This document shows positions 5,885 through 13,737 of a DNA stretch of 20,700 nt, piece by piece. Position 1 is the first letter of the stretch; every line of letters starts with the position of its first letter. The DNA is taken from assembly GCA_046565505.1 (NCBI GenBank), contig JBKHYJ010000132.1, positions 1 to 20,700 on the forward strand, given 5' to 3'. The stretch comes from JBKHYJ01 sp046565505 (GTDB lineage: Bacteria; Acidobacteriota; Blastocatellia; UBA7656). The notes under the pieces were generated by a model. It was given only the letters and a program-made list of their open reading frames with translations. It made no database searches and had not been told where the DNA came from. The position numbers and the translations under genes were made by a program.

Positions 5885-6937
5885 TTATAAAGAATTAGTC
5901 GCGCCTGCCCGTATCAAAGCATGTAGCTCCGCCGGCGTATAGATGCCTGGCTTTAGTCCTTCATCAAACATCCGATTGGCGATCCCGAGCAGAACTGAGT
6001 TGTAAGGCGTAGGGATGCCGAGTTCCTTACCAAGCTCGACTATCTTGCCATTGAGGTAGTCTGCTTCGCCCGAGCTGCGCCCTAAGACCAGGTCCTGCCA
6101 CATCGAGGCGTAAGTGCGCCGCTCCTCCGGCAAATCAGGCGCGTCGTCCGGCGGCCTGTGAGGCTGCTTCAGCTTTTCATTCAATTCTCGAATCCTTATA
6201 GGCGACGGCTCGCCCGGCGGGGGCTCCACCTCCACGCCCGCCGCGTCAAGCACGCGCAAGCCTTCCTCGCGCACTTCGTACATAAGACTGCGCATCTCCG
6301 GGTCGGCCATGCCCTGCTCAACCCAGTAACCTGTGATCGCATACGTCGCGTTATTGAGGTTGATGACGAACTTGCTCCACTTCATGGACATTACGTGCGG
6401 AGAGGCGACGGCGTCGAACCCCGCGCGGCTGAGGTCTTCGCAGAAACGCCGCGCGCCCGCGTTAACCCCGTCGGGGTAACAGCCGACCGCTATCGAGCGG
6501 CCGCGCGGAAGAGTGATGAGATCAGGCTCAAGCTGCACAGCGCTAAAGAAAACCAGCCCCGCGTACACGTTATTAAATCGCCGCGCGGCGGCCTCTTCAT
6601 TGCTGACCCCGTTCTGCAAGCATACGACGTGCGAGTTCCCATCATAGACGGCGGCGAGTTCTTTCACCGCCTCGCCGGTGGCCTGCGACTTGGTCGTAAT
6701 CACGAGCGTATCGCCGGGTTCCGGCGCGAGATGGCGCACATCCGTGACCGCGTCCACCCTGGCCGTGATCCGCTCGCCTTCCTGCTTGATCATAAGCCCG
6801 CCCCTAAGAGCTTCGGCCTGGGCGGGCCGCGCTACGCATACGACCCGCGCCCCCGCGCGCGCGAGCATCGCGCCGACCGCTCCTCCGACCGCCCCCGCTC
6901 CGAAGATTATGTACCTCGTCACCTTTTCAACGCTCAT
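5885..6937 (-). CDS. panE: Ketopantoate reductase family protein (2-dehydropantoate 2-reductase)
   Basis: This encodes 350 residues of the ApbA/PanE family, whose standard reaction is NADPH-dependent reduction of 2-dehydropantoate to pantoate for coenzyme A synthesis. The nucleotide-binding motif GAGAVGG is at 13-19 in a Rossmann beta-alpha-beta unit. The catalytic lysine is likely K189 in KWSKFVINLNNA, with N193 beside it. SMWQD (278-282) and EADYLNG (291-297) match the substrate-binding SxxQD...ExDYxNG region of the C-terminal domain. It is slightly longer than E. coli PanE because of an insert around 235-272 rich in Pro and charged residues. Many genomes carry several family members acting on other 2-oxo acids, so pantothenate synthesis is likely but not certain. 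It is divergent from the esterase at 6996. Confidence 0.85.
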   Translation of the reverse strand: MSVEKVTRYIIFGAGAVGGAVGAMLARAGARVVCVARPAQAEALRGGLMIKQEGERITARVDAVTDVRHLAPEPGDTLVITTKSQATGEAVKELAAVYDGNSHVVCLQNGVSNEEAAARRFNNVYAGLVFFSAVQLEPDLITLPRGRSIAVGCYPDGVNAGARRFCEDLSRAGFDAVASPHVMSMKWSKFVINLNNATYAITGYWVEQGMADPEMRSLMYEVREEGLRVLDAAGVEVEPPPGEPSPIRIRELNEKLKQPHRPPDDAPDLPEERRTYASMWQDLVLGRSSGEADYLNGKIVELGKELGIPTPYNSVLLGIANRMFDEGLKPGIYTPAELHALIRAGATNSL

Positions 6938-6995
6938 AGCCTCAGATAATATCGCACCCGATAGCTATCAATCCAAAGGAGTGATTCGTCAAAAG

Positions 6996-7676
6996 ATGAT
7001 TACCGAGAAAGCCACACGGCAAAGCGTCAATTTATATTACGACCTGTACGTCCCCTACCCCGATATACGAAAGCCGATGCCGCTCATCATAGGCCTGCAT
7101 GGCTACGAGGGGAACAAGGAATCAATGATGGCCGTCCTTAACGGGATTCGCTCGCGGGACTTCATAAAGGCGTCGGTGCAAGGCCCGAACTCATTCTTTG
7201 TCCGTGACGCGCGCGACGAAAAAAATCCCAGGATCGGGTTCGGGTGGATGATGCAGTACAAGCCCGAAGAGACCATAAGGCTTCACCACAGTACGCTGTC
7301 GGCGGTCATCGAAGACACGGCGGCCCAATACCCCGTAGACCGCGGCGCGATTTTTTTAATCGCTTTCTCGCAGTCAGTTTCGTTGAATTACAGATTCGCT
7401 TTCACGCACCCCGACACCGTGCGAGGCGTTATCGCGGTCTGCGGCGGCATACCGGGCGACTGGGATCAGGATAAGTATCATGACAGCCGCACGGACGTGC
7501 TGATAATCGCGGGTGAAACGGATGAGTTTTACCCCATCGAGCGGACGCGCACGTTCAAGGACGCCATCGCCCGCCGCGCCGGCTCCGTTGACTTCAGGAG
7601 CTTTCCCGTAGGCCACGTCTTTCCGCGAGAGTCGCTACGGACTATTGAGGAATGGATTGCCGAAAGGGTCGGTTAG
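6996..7676 (+). CDS. Alpha/beta hydrolase of the phospholipase/carboxylesterase type
   Basis: This encodes 226 residues from the ATG at 6996, which gives the usual family length. AAAGGA lies 15 bases upstream, and it abuts the alternative GTG at 6981. The long upstream extension of this frame runs antisense through panE and is discarded. Family landmarks are LIIGLHGYEGN (30-40, oxyanion strand), nucleophile S125 in AFSQSV, D176 in AGETDEFYP and H207 in PVGHVFP. The nucleophile elbow normally reads GFSQGG. Here both flanking glycines are replaced (AFSQSV), so the elbow geometry is unusual, though the triad is complete. There is no signal peptide, so it is probably cytosolic. The substrate is unknown, probably a small ester or lysophospholipid-like molecule. 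Confidence 0.8.
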   Translation: MITEKATRQSVNLYYDLYVPYPDIRKPMPLIIGLHGYEGNKESMMAVLNGIRSRDFIKASVQGPNSFFVRDARDEKNPRIGFGWMMQYKPEETIRLHHSTLSAVIEDTAAQYPVDRGAIFLIAFSQSVSLNYRFAFTHPDTVRGVIAVCGGIPGDWDQDKYHDSRTDVLIIAGETDEFYPIERTRTFKDAIARRAGSVDFRSFPVGHVFPRESLRTIEEWIAERVG

Positions 7677-7776
7677 TCGCCGCCTGATCGGCGGCACTCG
7701 CTCGTTTATTCTTCGCTTAGAAAGCGGGCTCAGAAACTGTACGAGCCGCGGCGCGCCGCTAACGGCTGACGACGCT

Positions 7777-9534
7777 TTACTCGCCCTTAAGCCACAGGGC
7801 GCGGAAAGGGCGCGAGGGGTCCGGGCCGATATTTTCCCCCTCGCGGTAATTCTCGTTGATGAAGTCAACTATTTTAGGATGAGGCAACTGTTTAATGCTT
7901 CCGTATACGTCGAGAATCAAGCGAGGGCGCGAGCGCCGCAGGTCTTCTATCAGGTTGTCGCGTGCTTCGCGCCAGGGCGGGTCGTTTGACTCTATTGCTT
8001 TAGCCTCCGCGTCGGGGAACCGCCCGTCAATGTAGTAAGGGGCGAGATACCTCGACGCGGGCCGGCACCCCGTGCGCCAGTACACGTCGTGCGCGTACCC
8101 CCAGATGTAAAGCGGCTCCCCTTCGCTAACCCTGCCGCGCAGGTATTCAGCTATCACCTCGGCTTCGTGCTGCCGCTCGGTCATCCCCCACTGCTCGCTC
8201 CACCGCGTGCGGGCGCCCGTCACGGTTTCATAAGCGAGTACCACGGTGCGATGATGCGCGCGGGCGAAACCCACCGAGAAGAGAAGCCCGAGTATTACCA
8301 CAGTGACGCGAGTTGCCCGCCTATGAACCGGGTCGCGCATTCGCCGGGCGAGTAACTCGACGCCGTCAGCCGCGAGCAGCGAGAGCGCCGGCAAAACGGG
8401 GATGAAGTAGTGGCCGAAGAACCGCCCGCTTATCATCACTGAGCAAAGCGAGACCGCGCCCCACAACGCCGCCGCCAAATTAAGATAAGGGCGTGCCGGA
8501 TAATTCTCGGCCTCGCCATCAGCATGCTGCATACCGCTTTTAACCCTTCTTACTGATCGCACGACTACCCACCCCGCGAGCGCCCACAGCGTGGCGTTGA
8601 AAAAAACGTAGCCGAGGCCCCGGCCCACTATAAACTTGAGCCACAGGCCGGCCGGGTCTGAGTCTATGTAATACTTGCTGAGCACGATCGCGTTGTTCCA
8701 GAAGCCCGCGAGCGACCCCATTGCCAAAAGCCACGCCAGCAGCGCGGCGAGCGCGACGAGGAACCCTGACGCAACTAGCGAGAGCCGAATAAATGACCGC
8801 TTCACCGACGCCTTTATCCATCCGTAACGGCCCGTGCGGTAGCGCCCGCGCGCGCCATACGCTTCGCACACTTCGTACGCCGCGAAGAAGCACAGGTTGA
8901 GCACGCCTGTTTGTTTAAACATCGCCGCCAGTCCTGTCATCAACCCGGCGGCCATCAGCGCGATGGCCTGCCGGAGCGAGAGGCTTGCGGATTCACTCGC
9001 GGCATCGCGCACGCGCGGGTCCGCGCGCCGGGCCTTCAAGAAGAGATGGAACGCCGCCGTGTACGGGACGGCCATCAGTATCTCCGTGTTGGCCGCCATC
9101 ATGTCCTGCGTGAGGTAATTCGTGCTGAAGTAGACGAACAGGGCCGCCGCCCACAGGCCCGTCCGCCTGCCCGAAAAGCGCGCGGCTATGAGGTAGATAA
9201 TTACCGAAGTGGCGAAGTTCCAGGCGGCGGCGGCCAGATGAACGGCCTTCATGCTGCGGCCGAACAGCGCGAATACGGCCGCATAAAAGAGTGTCGCGCC
9301 GGGCGGCTTGTCCGTCAGCACGTCCGCGTAGAGCCGCGCGCCTTCGAGCACGCGCGTGGCCGTCAGCGCGCGCACCCCCTCGTCACCGTTAACGAAATCA
9401 TAGCGGAGGTAGAAGACGCGCAGCAGCAGGTTCAAAAGGAATATCCCGGCGAACGCCAGAAAGACGTGCGGCGGCCCGAGCCCCTGCTTATCGCTCGCGG
9501 CAACTTGCCTCGCATTTTTCGTTCTGCTCGCCAC
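7777..9534 (-). CDS. GT39-type (ArnT/PMT-like) integral membrane glycosyltransferase
   Basis: This encodes 585 residues, a GT-C fold enzyme using a polyprenyl-phosphate sugar donor to modify lipid or protein on the outer face of the inner membrane. The first transmembrane helix is about 24-43. It is followed by the catalytic-loop acidic pair D51-E52 in VNGDEG, DKPPG at 75-79 and AANTEILMAVP at 147-157, all hallmarks of the PMT/ArnT branch. Roughly ten further hydrophobic helices extend to about residue 405. The C-terminal 150 residues are a soluble periplasmic domain with YIWGYAHDVYWRTGCRP and RPRLILDVYGS. The start is a GTG without a clear ribosome site. The gene stands alone and is divergent from the HMGL-like gene. 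Acceptor and sugar cannot be inferred. Confidence 0.85.
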   Translation of the reverse strand: MASRTKNARQVAASDKQGLGPPHVFLAFAGIFLLNLLLRVFYLRYDFVNGDEGVRALTATRVLEGARLYADVLTDKPPGATLFYAAVFALFGRSMKAVHLAAAAWNFATSVIIYLIAARFSGRRTGLWAAALFVYFSTNYLTQDMMAANTEILMAVPYTAAFHLFLKARRADPRVRDAASESASLSLRQAIALMAAGLMTGLAAMFKQTGVLNLCFFAAYEVCEAYGARGRYRTGRYGWIKASVKRSFIRLSLVASGFLVALAALLAWLLAMGSLAGFWNNAIVLSKYYIDSDPAGLWLKFIVGRGLGYVFFNATLWALAGWVVVRSVRRVKSGMQHADGEAENYPARPYLNLAAALWGAVSLCSVMISGRFFGHYFIPVLPALSLLAADGVELLARRMRDPVHRRATRVTVVILGLLFSVGFARAHHRTVVLAYETVTGARTRWSEQWGMTERQHEAEVIAEYLRGRVSEGEPLYIWGYAHDVYWRTGCRPASRYLAPYYIDGRFPDAEAKAIESNDPPWREARDNLIEDLRRSRPRLILDVYGSIKQLPHPKIVDFINENYREGENIGPDPSRPFRALWLKGE

Positions 9535-9676
9535 GTTGAACCGTGAATGGTAACAAAGGAGAGGATTAAGGCGGAAGGACGAGGGATGAATCGGCCCCGC
9601 CGGCTTGAGACCGCCCCGTTATGCCGCCGCGGATAATAGCTCTTCACCTTTCGCAGCCCCGGCTTCATCCTTATCC

Positions 9677-9706
9677 TTGACGCTCGACTTGCGTGTTTGC
9701 TCTAAT
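9677..9706 (+). promoter_or_regulatory. Possible promoter of the HMGL-like gene
   Basis: TTGACG (9677-9682), an 18-base spacer and TCTAAT (9701-9706) are present. The start would fall near 9713, giving a very short leader before the AAGGAAG ribosome site and the ATG at 9726. Confidence 0.4.
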
Positions 9707-9725
9707 CGGTTAAGGAAGAACAATC

Positions 9726-10943
9726 ATGGAAAAGGGTGAACTGATTTACGACTGGAACCGCGAGGGGCGCAAGGAATCTGCCAACCGCCGCGTCGAGTTC
9801 GACGACGAAACGCTCAGGGATGGGCTGCAATCGCCCTCCGTGATCGACCCGCCGATCGAAAAGAAGATAGAGATACTTCACCTCATGGACTCGATAGGCA
9901 TAGACACGGCGGACATAGGGTTGCCGGGCGCCGGGCCCCGCGCCGTCGCGGACGTTACGCGGCTCGCCAGGGAGATCGTAGACTGCAAGCTCGACATCCG
10001 CCCCAACTGCGCGGCGCGTACCGTGCGCGCCGACATAGAGCCTATCATAGAGATTTCAGAGAAGGCCGGAATCCCTATCGAAGCCTGCACCTTCATAGGA
10101 TCGAGCCCCATCAGGCAGTACGCGGAAGGCTGGTCGCTCGAAATGATGCTCACGGCGACAGAAGACGCCGTGAAGTTCGCCGTTTCGCATGGCCTCCCAG
10201 TGATGTACGTGACCGAAGACACCACGCGCGCTCACCCGGACACTATACGCGCGCTTTACAGGGCCGCCATAGAGGCGGGCGCGACCAGAATCTGCGTGTG
10301 CGACACCGTCGGCCACGCGACCCCGGAGGGCGCTCGGGCGCTCGTCGGCTACGTCAGGTCGGTCATAGAAGAGATGGGGCTCGCCGGCGAGATCAAGCTG
10401 GACTGGCATGGCCACCAGGACCGCGGGCTGGGCGTCATCAACTCGATTGCCGCCTACGAAGCGGGCGCGGACCGCCTGCATGGCTCGGCGCTCGGGATCG
10501 GCGAGCGCGTAGGCAACACGCCCATGGATCAACTGCTTGTGAACTTTCAACTGATGGGGTACATAGACCGCGACTTGATGAACCTGATGCGCTACTGCGA
10601 GACGGTCTCCGACTCGACCGGCATGCCGATACCGATCACCTACCCGATGGTCGGCCGCGACGCTTTTCGGACCGCGACCGGCGTGCATGCCGCGGCGGTC
10701 ATAAAGGCTTACCGGAAAGGCGACGACTGGCTCACCGACATGGTCTATTCGGGCGTGCCCGCTAAGATGCTGGGCCGCGAGCAAATGGTAGAGATCGGGC
10801 CGATGAGCGGGAAATCGAATGTCATATTCTGGCTCGAACGCCACGGCATAGAGCCTACCGCCGAGCGCGTGGACAGAATCTTCGGCCACGCGAAGCAGAG
10901 CACGACAGTCATGACGGATCAGCAGATCATGGCGATTATCTAG
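9726..10943 (+). CDS. HMGL-like (2-isopropylmalate/homocitrate synthase family) enzyme
   Basis: This encodes 405 residues of the DRE-TIM metallolyase superfamily. These enzymes condense acetyl-CoA with a 2-oxo acid or cleave the reverse product. The entry motif is FDDETLRDGLQSP (25-37), with the usual D-x-T-x-RDGEQ altered to D-E-T-x-RDGLQ. Metal ligands H228 and H230 lie in WHGHQDRG, and the second signature GSALGIGERVGNTPMDQL is at 253-270. A C-terminal subdomain (about 300-405) is present, but the roughly 130-residue leucine-sensing domain of LeuA is absent. The protein is therefore unlikely to be feedback-inhibited like LeuA and may be a homocitrate, citramalate or isopropylmalate synthase relative. 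AAGGAAG precedes the ATG. The M20 peptidase follows 136 bases downstream in the same direction. Confidence 0.85.
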   Translation: MEKGELIYDWNREGRKESANRRVEFDDETLRDGLQSPSVIDPPIEKKIEILHLMDSIGIDTADIGLPGAGPRAVADVTRLAREIVDCKLDIRPNCAARTVRADIEPIIEISEKAGIPIEACTFIGSSPIRQYAEGWSLEMMLTATEDAVKFAVSHGLPVMYVTEDTTRAHPDTIRALYRAAIEAGATRICVCDTVGHATPEGARALVGYVRSVIEEMGLAGEIKLDWHGHQDRGLGVINSIAAYEAGADRLHGSALGIGERVGNTPMDQLLVNFQLMGYIDRDLMNLMRYCETVSDSTGMPIPITYPMVGRDAFRTATGVHAAAVIKAYRKGDDWLTDMVYSGVPAKMLGREQMVEIGPMSGKSNVIFWLERHGIEPTAERVDRIFGHAKQSTTVMTDQQIMAII

Positions 10944-10979
10944 TAATTTTGGATTTTAGATTTCGGCCCGGCGGGGTCA

Positions 10980-10999
10980 CGCAAGCCGGCCGGCTTGCG
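10980..10999. repeat. 20-base perfect palindrome between two genes, nested in an outer inverted repeat
   Basis: CGCAAGCCGGCCGGCTTGCG is perfectly self-complementary. It is flanked by an outer inverted pair, GATTTCGG (10959-10966) and CCGAAATC (11055-11062). The stem could act as a partial terminator after the HMGL-like gene or as a dimeric-protein site. No T run follows. Confidence 0.5.
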
Positions 11000-11079
11000 C
11001 CGCGTCGAATGAAAGTATTGAACCCGGCAAAGGCCCCGGTCCAAAAAACCAAAACCGAAATCGAAGGGTGGATGAGCGA

Positions 11080-12309
11080 ATGCAGAACTACGCGCTCGGC
11101 ACTGGTGAGTTGAAGGCGATCCCGCAGTTGCTGCGCGCGCAGCAGATCGAGCGGGCCTTTGTATTCATCAACGAAGCTCAGGGCGAGATCAGCGAAGAAT
11201 TGATACGCATATGCGAGATACCTGCGCCGCCGTTCAAGGAACACGCGCGCGGCGCATACATCAAGCGGCGGTTTGAAGAGATAGGGCTTCAGCGAGTGCG
11301 GACCGACGAGGAAGGCAACGTGATCGGCGAGCGCCCGGGGCGTTCGTCCAGCCCGCGCACAGTCGTTTCGGCGCACCTCGACACGGTCTTCCCCGAAGGC
11401 ACGGACGTGCGAGTCAGGCGCGAGGGGCGAAGACTGTACGCGCCCGGAATCAGCGACAACACGGCCGGCGTCGTCAGCCTCGTCGCGCTCGCGCGAGCCC
11501 TCGACGGGGCGCGGGTGAAGACCGAGGGGACTATTTATTTCGTCGCCACCGTCGGCGAAGAGGGCGAAGGGAACCTGCGCGGCGTCCGGCACATATTCAC
11601 CAGGGGCGATTTCCGGTCAGGGGTCGAGGCGTTCGTCTCGCTCGACGGCCCGGGCGTGGAGCGAATCACGCAGCGGGCGCTGGGGTCGCGGCGCTACCGC
11701 GTAACGATCAATGGCCCCGGCGGCCATTCGTGGGGGGACTTCGGGATCGTCAACCCTGTGCATTCGCTCGGGCGCGCGATCGCGCGTTTCGCGGCCTACC
11801 CCGCCCCGCTTTCGCCGCGAACCTCCTACAACGTCGGCATAATCGAAGGCGGCAGTTCCGTGAACGCGATACCGGAGCGCGCGACCATGGTGGTTGATAT
11901 GCGGTCGGTCTCAAGCGGCGAGATAGACAAGCTCGAATCATACCTCAGGCGCGTCGTAGAGATTGCCGTGCGCGAAGAGAATTCGCAGCGCGCGCTGAGC
12001 AGCACGAGCCTCAATTACGAGTTCGAGCAGGTGGGCGACAGGCCATCGGGCGAGACACCCATCGAATCAAAGATAGTGCAGGCGGCCATCGAGTGCTCCC
12101 GCGCGCTCGGCATAGAGCCGCGACTCGACTGCTCCTCGACGGACTCGAACATCCCCATCTCGCTCGGGATACCGGCGATCACGATAGGGTGCGGCGGCAT
12201 ATCGAGCAACTGCCACAGCCTCACCGAATGGTACGAGCCCGTGGGCCGCGAACTCGGCCTCAAGCGGCTGCTGCTGTTGACGGTCGCGCTCACGGGGCTC
12301 GCCGGCTAG
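11080..12309 (+). CDS. M20-family metallopeptidase (PepT-like)
   Basis: This encodes 409 residues. It is a zinc aminopeptidase or deacetylase-type enzyme, probably cytosolic. Metal ligands are visible: H99 and D101 in SAHLDTVFP, bridging D126 in GISDNTAGV, catalytic E160 and ligand E161 in TVGEEGEGN, D189 in SLDGPG and the last histidine H379 in SSNCHSLTEWYEP. The dimerisation domain begins near GPGGHSWGDFG (213-223). The pattern fits the PepT/M20B branch. The ATG at 11080 is preferred because GAAGGGTGG lies about 8 bases upstream. The GTG at 11068 overlaps that site and would add four residues. The stop overlaps the stop of the convergent gene at 12306. Confidence 0.88.
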   Translation: MQNYALGTGELKAIPQLLRAQQIERAFVFINEAQGEISEELIRICEIPAPPFKEHARGAYIKRRFEEIGLQRVRTDEEGNVIGERPGRSSSPRTVVSAHLDTVFPEGTDVRVRREGRRLYAPGISDNTAGVVSLVALARALDGARVKTEGTIYFVATVGEEGEGNLRGVRHIFTRGDFRSGVEAFVSLDGPGVERITQRALGSRRYRVTINGPGGHSWGDFGIVNPVHSLGRAIARFAAYPAPLSPRTSYNVGIIEGGSSVNAIPERATMVVDMRSVSSGEIDKLESYLRRVVEIAVREENSQRALSSTSLNYEFEQVGDRPSGETPIESKIVQAAIECSRALGIEPRLDCSSTDSNIPISLGIPAITIGCGGISSNCHSLTEWYEPVGRELGLKRLLLLTVALTGLAG

Positions 12310-12833
12310 GGGCGGGGCGGCTTCACGGGTTGGACGGGCGGCGTTGTTTCCGGCTTCGGCGTGCGGACGGCGTTGACGTAGGCGAGTATTTCCTGGCGCA
12401 CCTCGGTGTAGGGCTTGTCAATCGGCTTGTTGTTAGCGTCGCGCCAGCCCTTGACGATCTCCCCCACGATCTGGAATTGGCCGTACTGATAATTCACCGT
12501 GTGAAACAGGCTGTCTTCCGGCTCCAGGAAGACCAGCATGTCCTGGGCTTCAATGTAATTGTCCTCGGCGCACCGCACGTTCGACCGCGCGAGCACGTTG
12601 ATGTCTTTCAAAGTGAAATCACCCTCGATCACGTCGGCCGGCCGCATGATCGCCACCTGAAAGAATGAGCCTTTGTATTTTGCCTTCTCTACACGATGGA
12701 CTTTCACGCGCGCTATCAGGATAGAATTGCGCGTCATCTCGTCCATCGGCATGATGCGCAAACAGTTGCGCGTCTGCGCAAGTCCCGGCAGCGTCAGCAG
12801 GGGCAGCGCTATTATTAGGGCAAGCTTTCTCAT
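12306..12833 (-). CDS. Secreted NTR/TIMP-like protein, function unknown
   Basis: This encodes 175 residues from the ATG at 12833, which starts a clean signal peptide (MRKLALIIALPLL...GLAQ, about 1-20). The mature part is predicted beta-rich: ILIARVKVHRVEK, then ADVIEGDF...INVLA, C88 and MLVFLEPEDSLFHTVNYQYGQFQIV. This layout (a strand, a derived 'KG' turn, a Cys, then LVFL and a GxFxI strand) is common in periplasmic OB/NTR-like domains. The tail (from about 158) is Pro/Lys/Thr-rich. TTAGGAG lies 15 bases upstream. The GTG inside it at 12848 is a possible alternative start. It follows dedA in the same direction with a 250-base gap and ends tail-to-tail with the M20 gene. Confidence 0.7.
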   Translation of the reverse strand: MRKLALIIALPLLTLPGLAQTRNCLRIMPMDEMTRNSILIARVKVHRVEKAKYKGSFFQVAIMRPADVIEGDFTLKDINVLARSNVRCAEDNYIEAQDMLVFLEPEDSLFHTVNYQYGQFQIVGEIVKGWRDANNKPIDKPYTEVRQEILAYVNAVRTPKPETTPPVQPVKPPRP

Positions 12834-13086
12834 GTAAGGCTTAGTCACTCCTAAACAAGTCATTAATGCTAACACACACGCCCGCGCGCGGAAAAGTTCC
12901 TTTTTCAGCGCGATTGGTCGGGGGCGGGGACTCGCCGGTTCGATAGTTATGATGCGACCCGCCTATGGCCGGTTGTCGGCCCCCGGCAACCAGTGGGCGC
13001 CCGCCTGCCCCGAAAGAGGCCCCTCGTCCGAGGATGATTCCTTACATACCGGCGGCCGTCATCCCGCGGACTCGGCCGGCAGGCAA

Positions 13087-13737
13087 TCACTTCTGCACCT
13101 CGTCGACGGCCAGGGGCGGAGAATTGCGCGAGCGCAGGCGGTAGAATTTCAAACCCAGGCCGAAGACGAGGACCACGCAGACGGCGATCAACACTTTGAG
13201 TCCGTGCCGCTCTATGAACGGCCCCGCCTGGTCGCCCAGCTTCACCGCGAGCCACCCCTCAATCAAAAACCGTATGCCGCGCCCGACGAATATCGCGACG
13301 ACGAATCGCGCCAGCTTTAGCTTGAACACGCCCGCCGCCAGCACGAACGGCTTGAATGGGAACGGCGGCGGCAGCACGGATGGGACCATCACCGCGAGCA
13401 TGTCGTACCGCCCCAGGAGATTCTCGACCCTCTCGCGCCTCGCCGCGCCCATGCGCCGGAGCGCCCTCATACCGGCCCGCCGCGCGGCCAGATACAAAAG
13501 CGTGCAGCCGACGGTTGAGCCCGCCGTCGCCGCGAGCGCGTAGATGGGCATCCAGGCCGGCTCGGCCACGCTCAGCGTGATCATTATCAAGTCCGGCCCG
13601 CTCGGCAGCGGCACGAATGCGGAATCGAGCAGCGTTATGGCGAATAATCCGAATGCGCCGAAAGTCATCAGCCACTTGCCGAAAGTTTCGAGGCCGCTTT
13701 TGACCCCCCATAAAAATATGAGCGCAGCTTTATTCAT
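13087..13737 (-). CDS. DedA/VTT-domain membrane protein
   Basis: This encodes 216 residues. VTT-domain proteins of the DedA family are inner-membrane proteins linked to undecaprenyl-phosphate or phospholipid recycling and proton-motive-force homeostasis. Re-entrant loop 1 is LDSAFVPLPSGPDLIMITLS (37-56) and loop 2 is LPPPFPFKPFVLAAGVF (122-138). The arginine-containing GRGIRF is at 152-157. A C-terminal helix (about 179-197) is followed by a basic tail. The loops read PLPSGPD and PPFPFKP rather than the PxPGE..l of the classical E. coli members, placing it in the YqaA-like side of the family. The start ATG at 13737 overlaps the end of the SpoIID gene by 8 bases (ATGAATAA), indicating translational coupling. 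Upstream start codons would lie inside that gene. Confidence 0.85.
   Translation of the reverse strand: MNKAALIFLWGVKSGLETFGKWLMTFGAFGLFAITLLDSAFVPLPSGPDLIMITLSVAEPAWMPIYALAATAGSTVGCTLLYLAARRAGMRALRRMGAARRERVENLLGRYDMLAVMVPSVLPPPFPFKPFVLAAGVFKLKLARFVVAIFVGRGIRFLIEGWLAVKLGDQAGPFIERHGLKVLIAVCVVLVFGLGLKFYRLRSRNSPPLAVDEVQK

Noticed and set aside
6158..6949. 263-codon plus-strand ORF antisense to panE, and similar long ORFs at 8911-9546, 10056-10889, 12093-12668 and 15221-16033
   Set aside because: They lie opposite recognised genes in GC-rich DNA, show Arg/His/Ala-heavy composition and have no domain motifs.
6678..6995. Extended N-terminus of the esterase reading frame
   Set aside because: The extension runs antisense through panE with Ala/Pro/Arg-rich sequence. 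The family begins near the ATG at 6996.
12949..13320. Plus-strand ORF crossing the gap downstream of dedA
   Set aside because: More than half is antisense to dedA and it has no recognisable motif. The gap 12834-13086 shows no supported gene or clear promoter.
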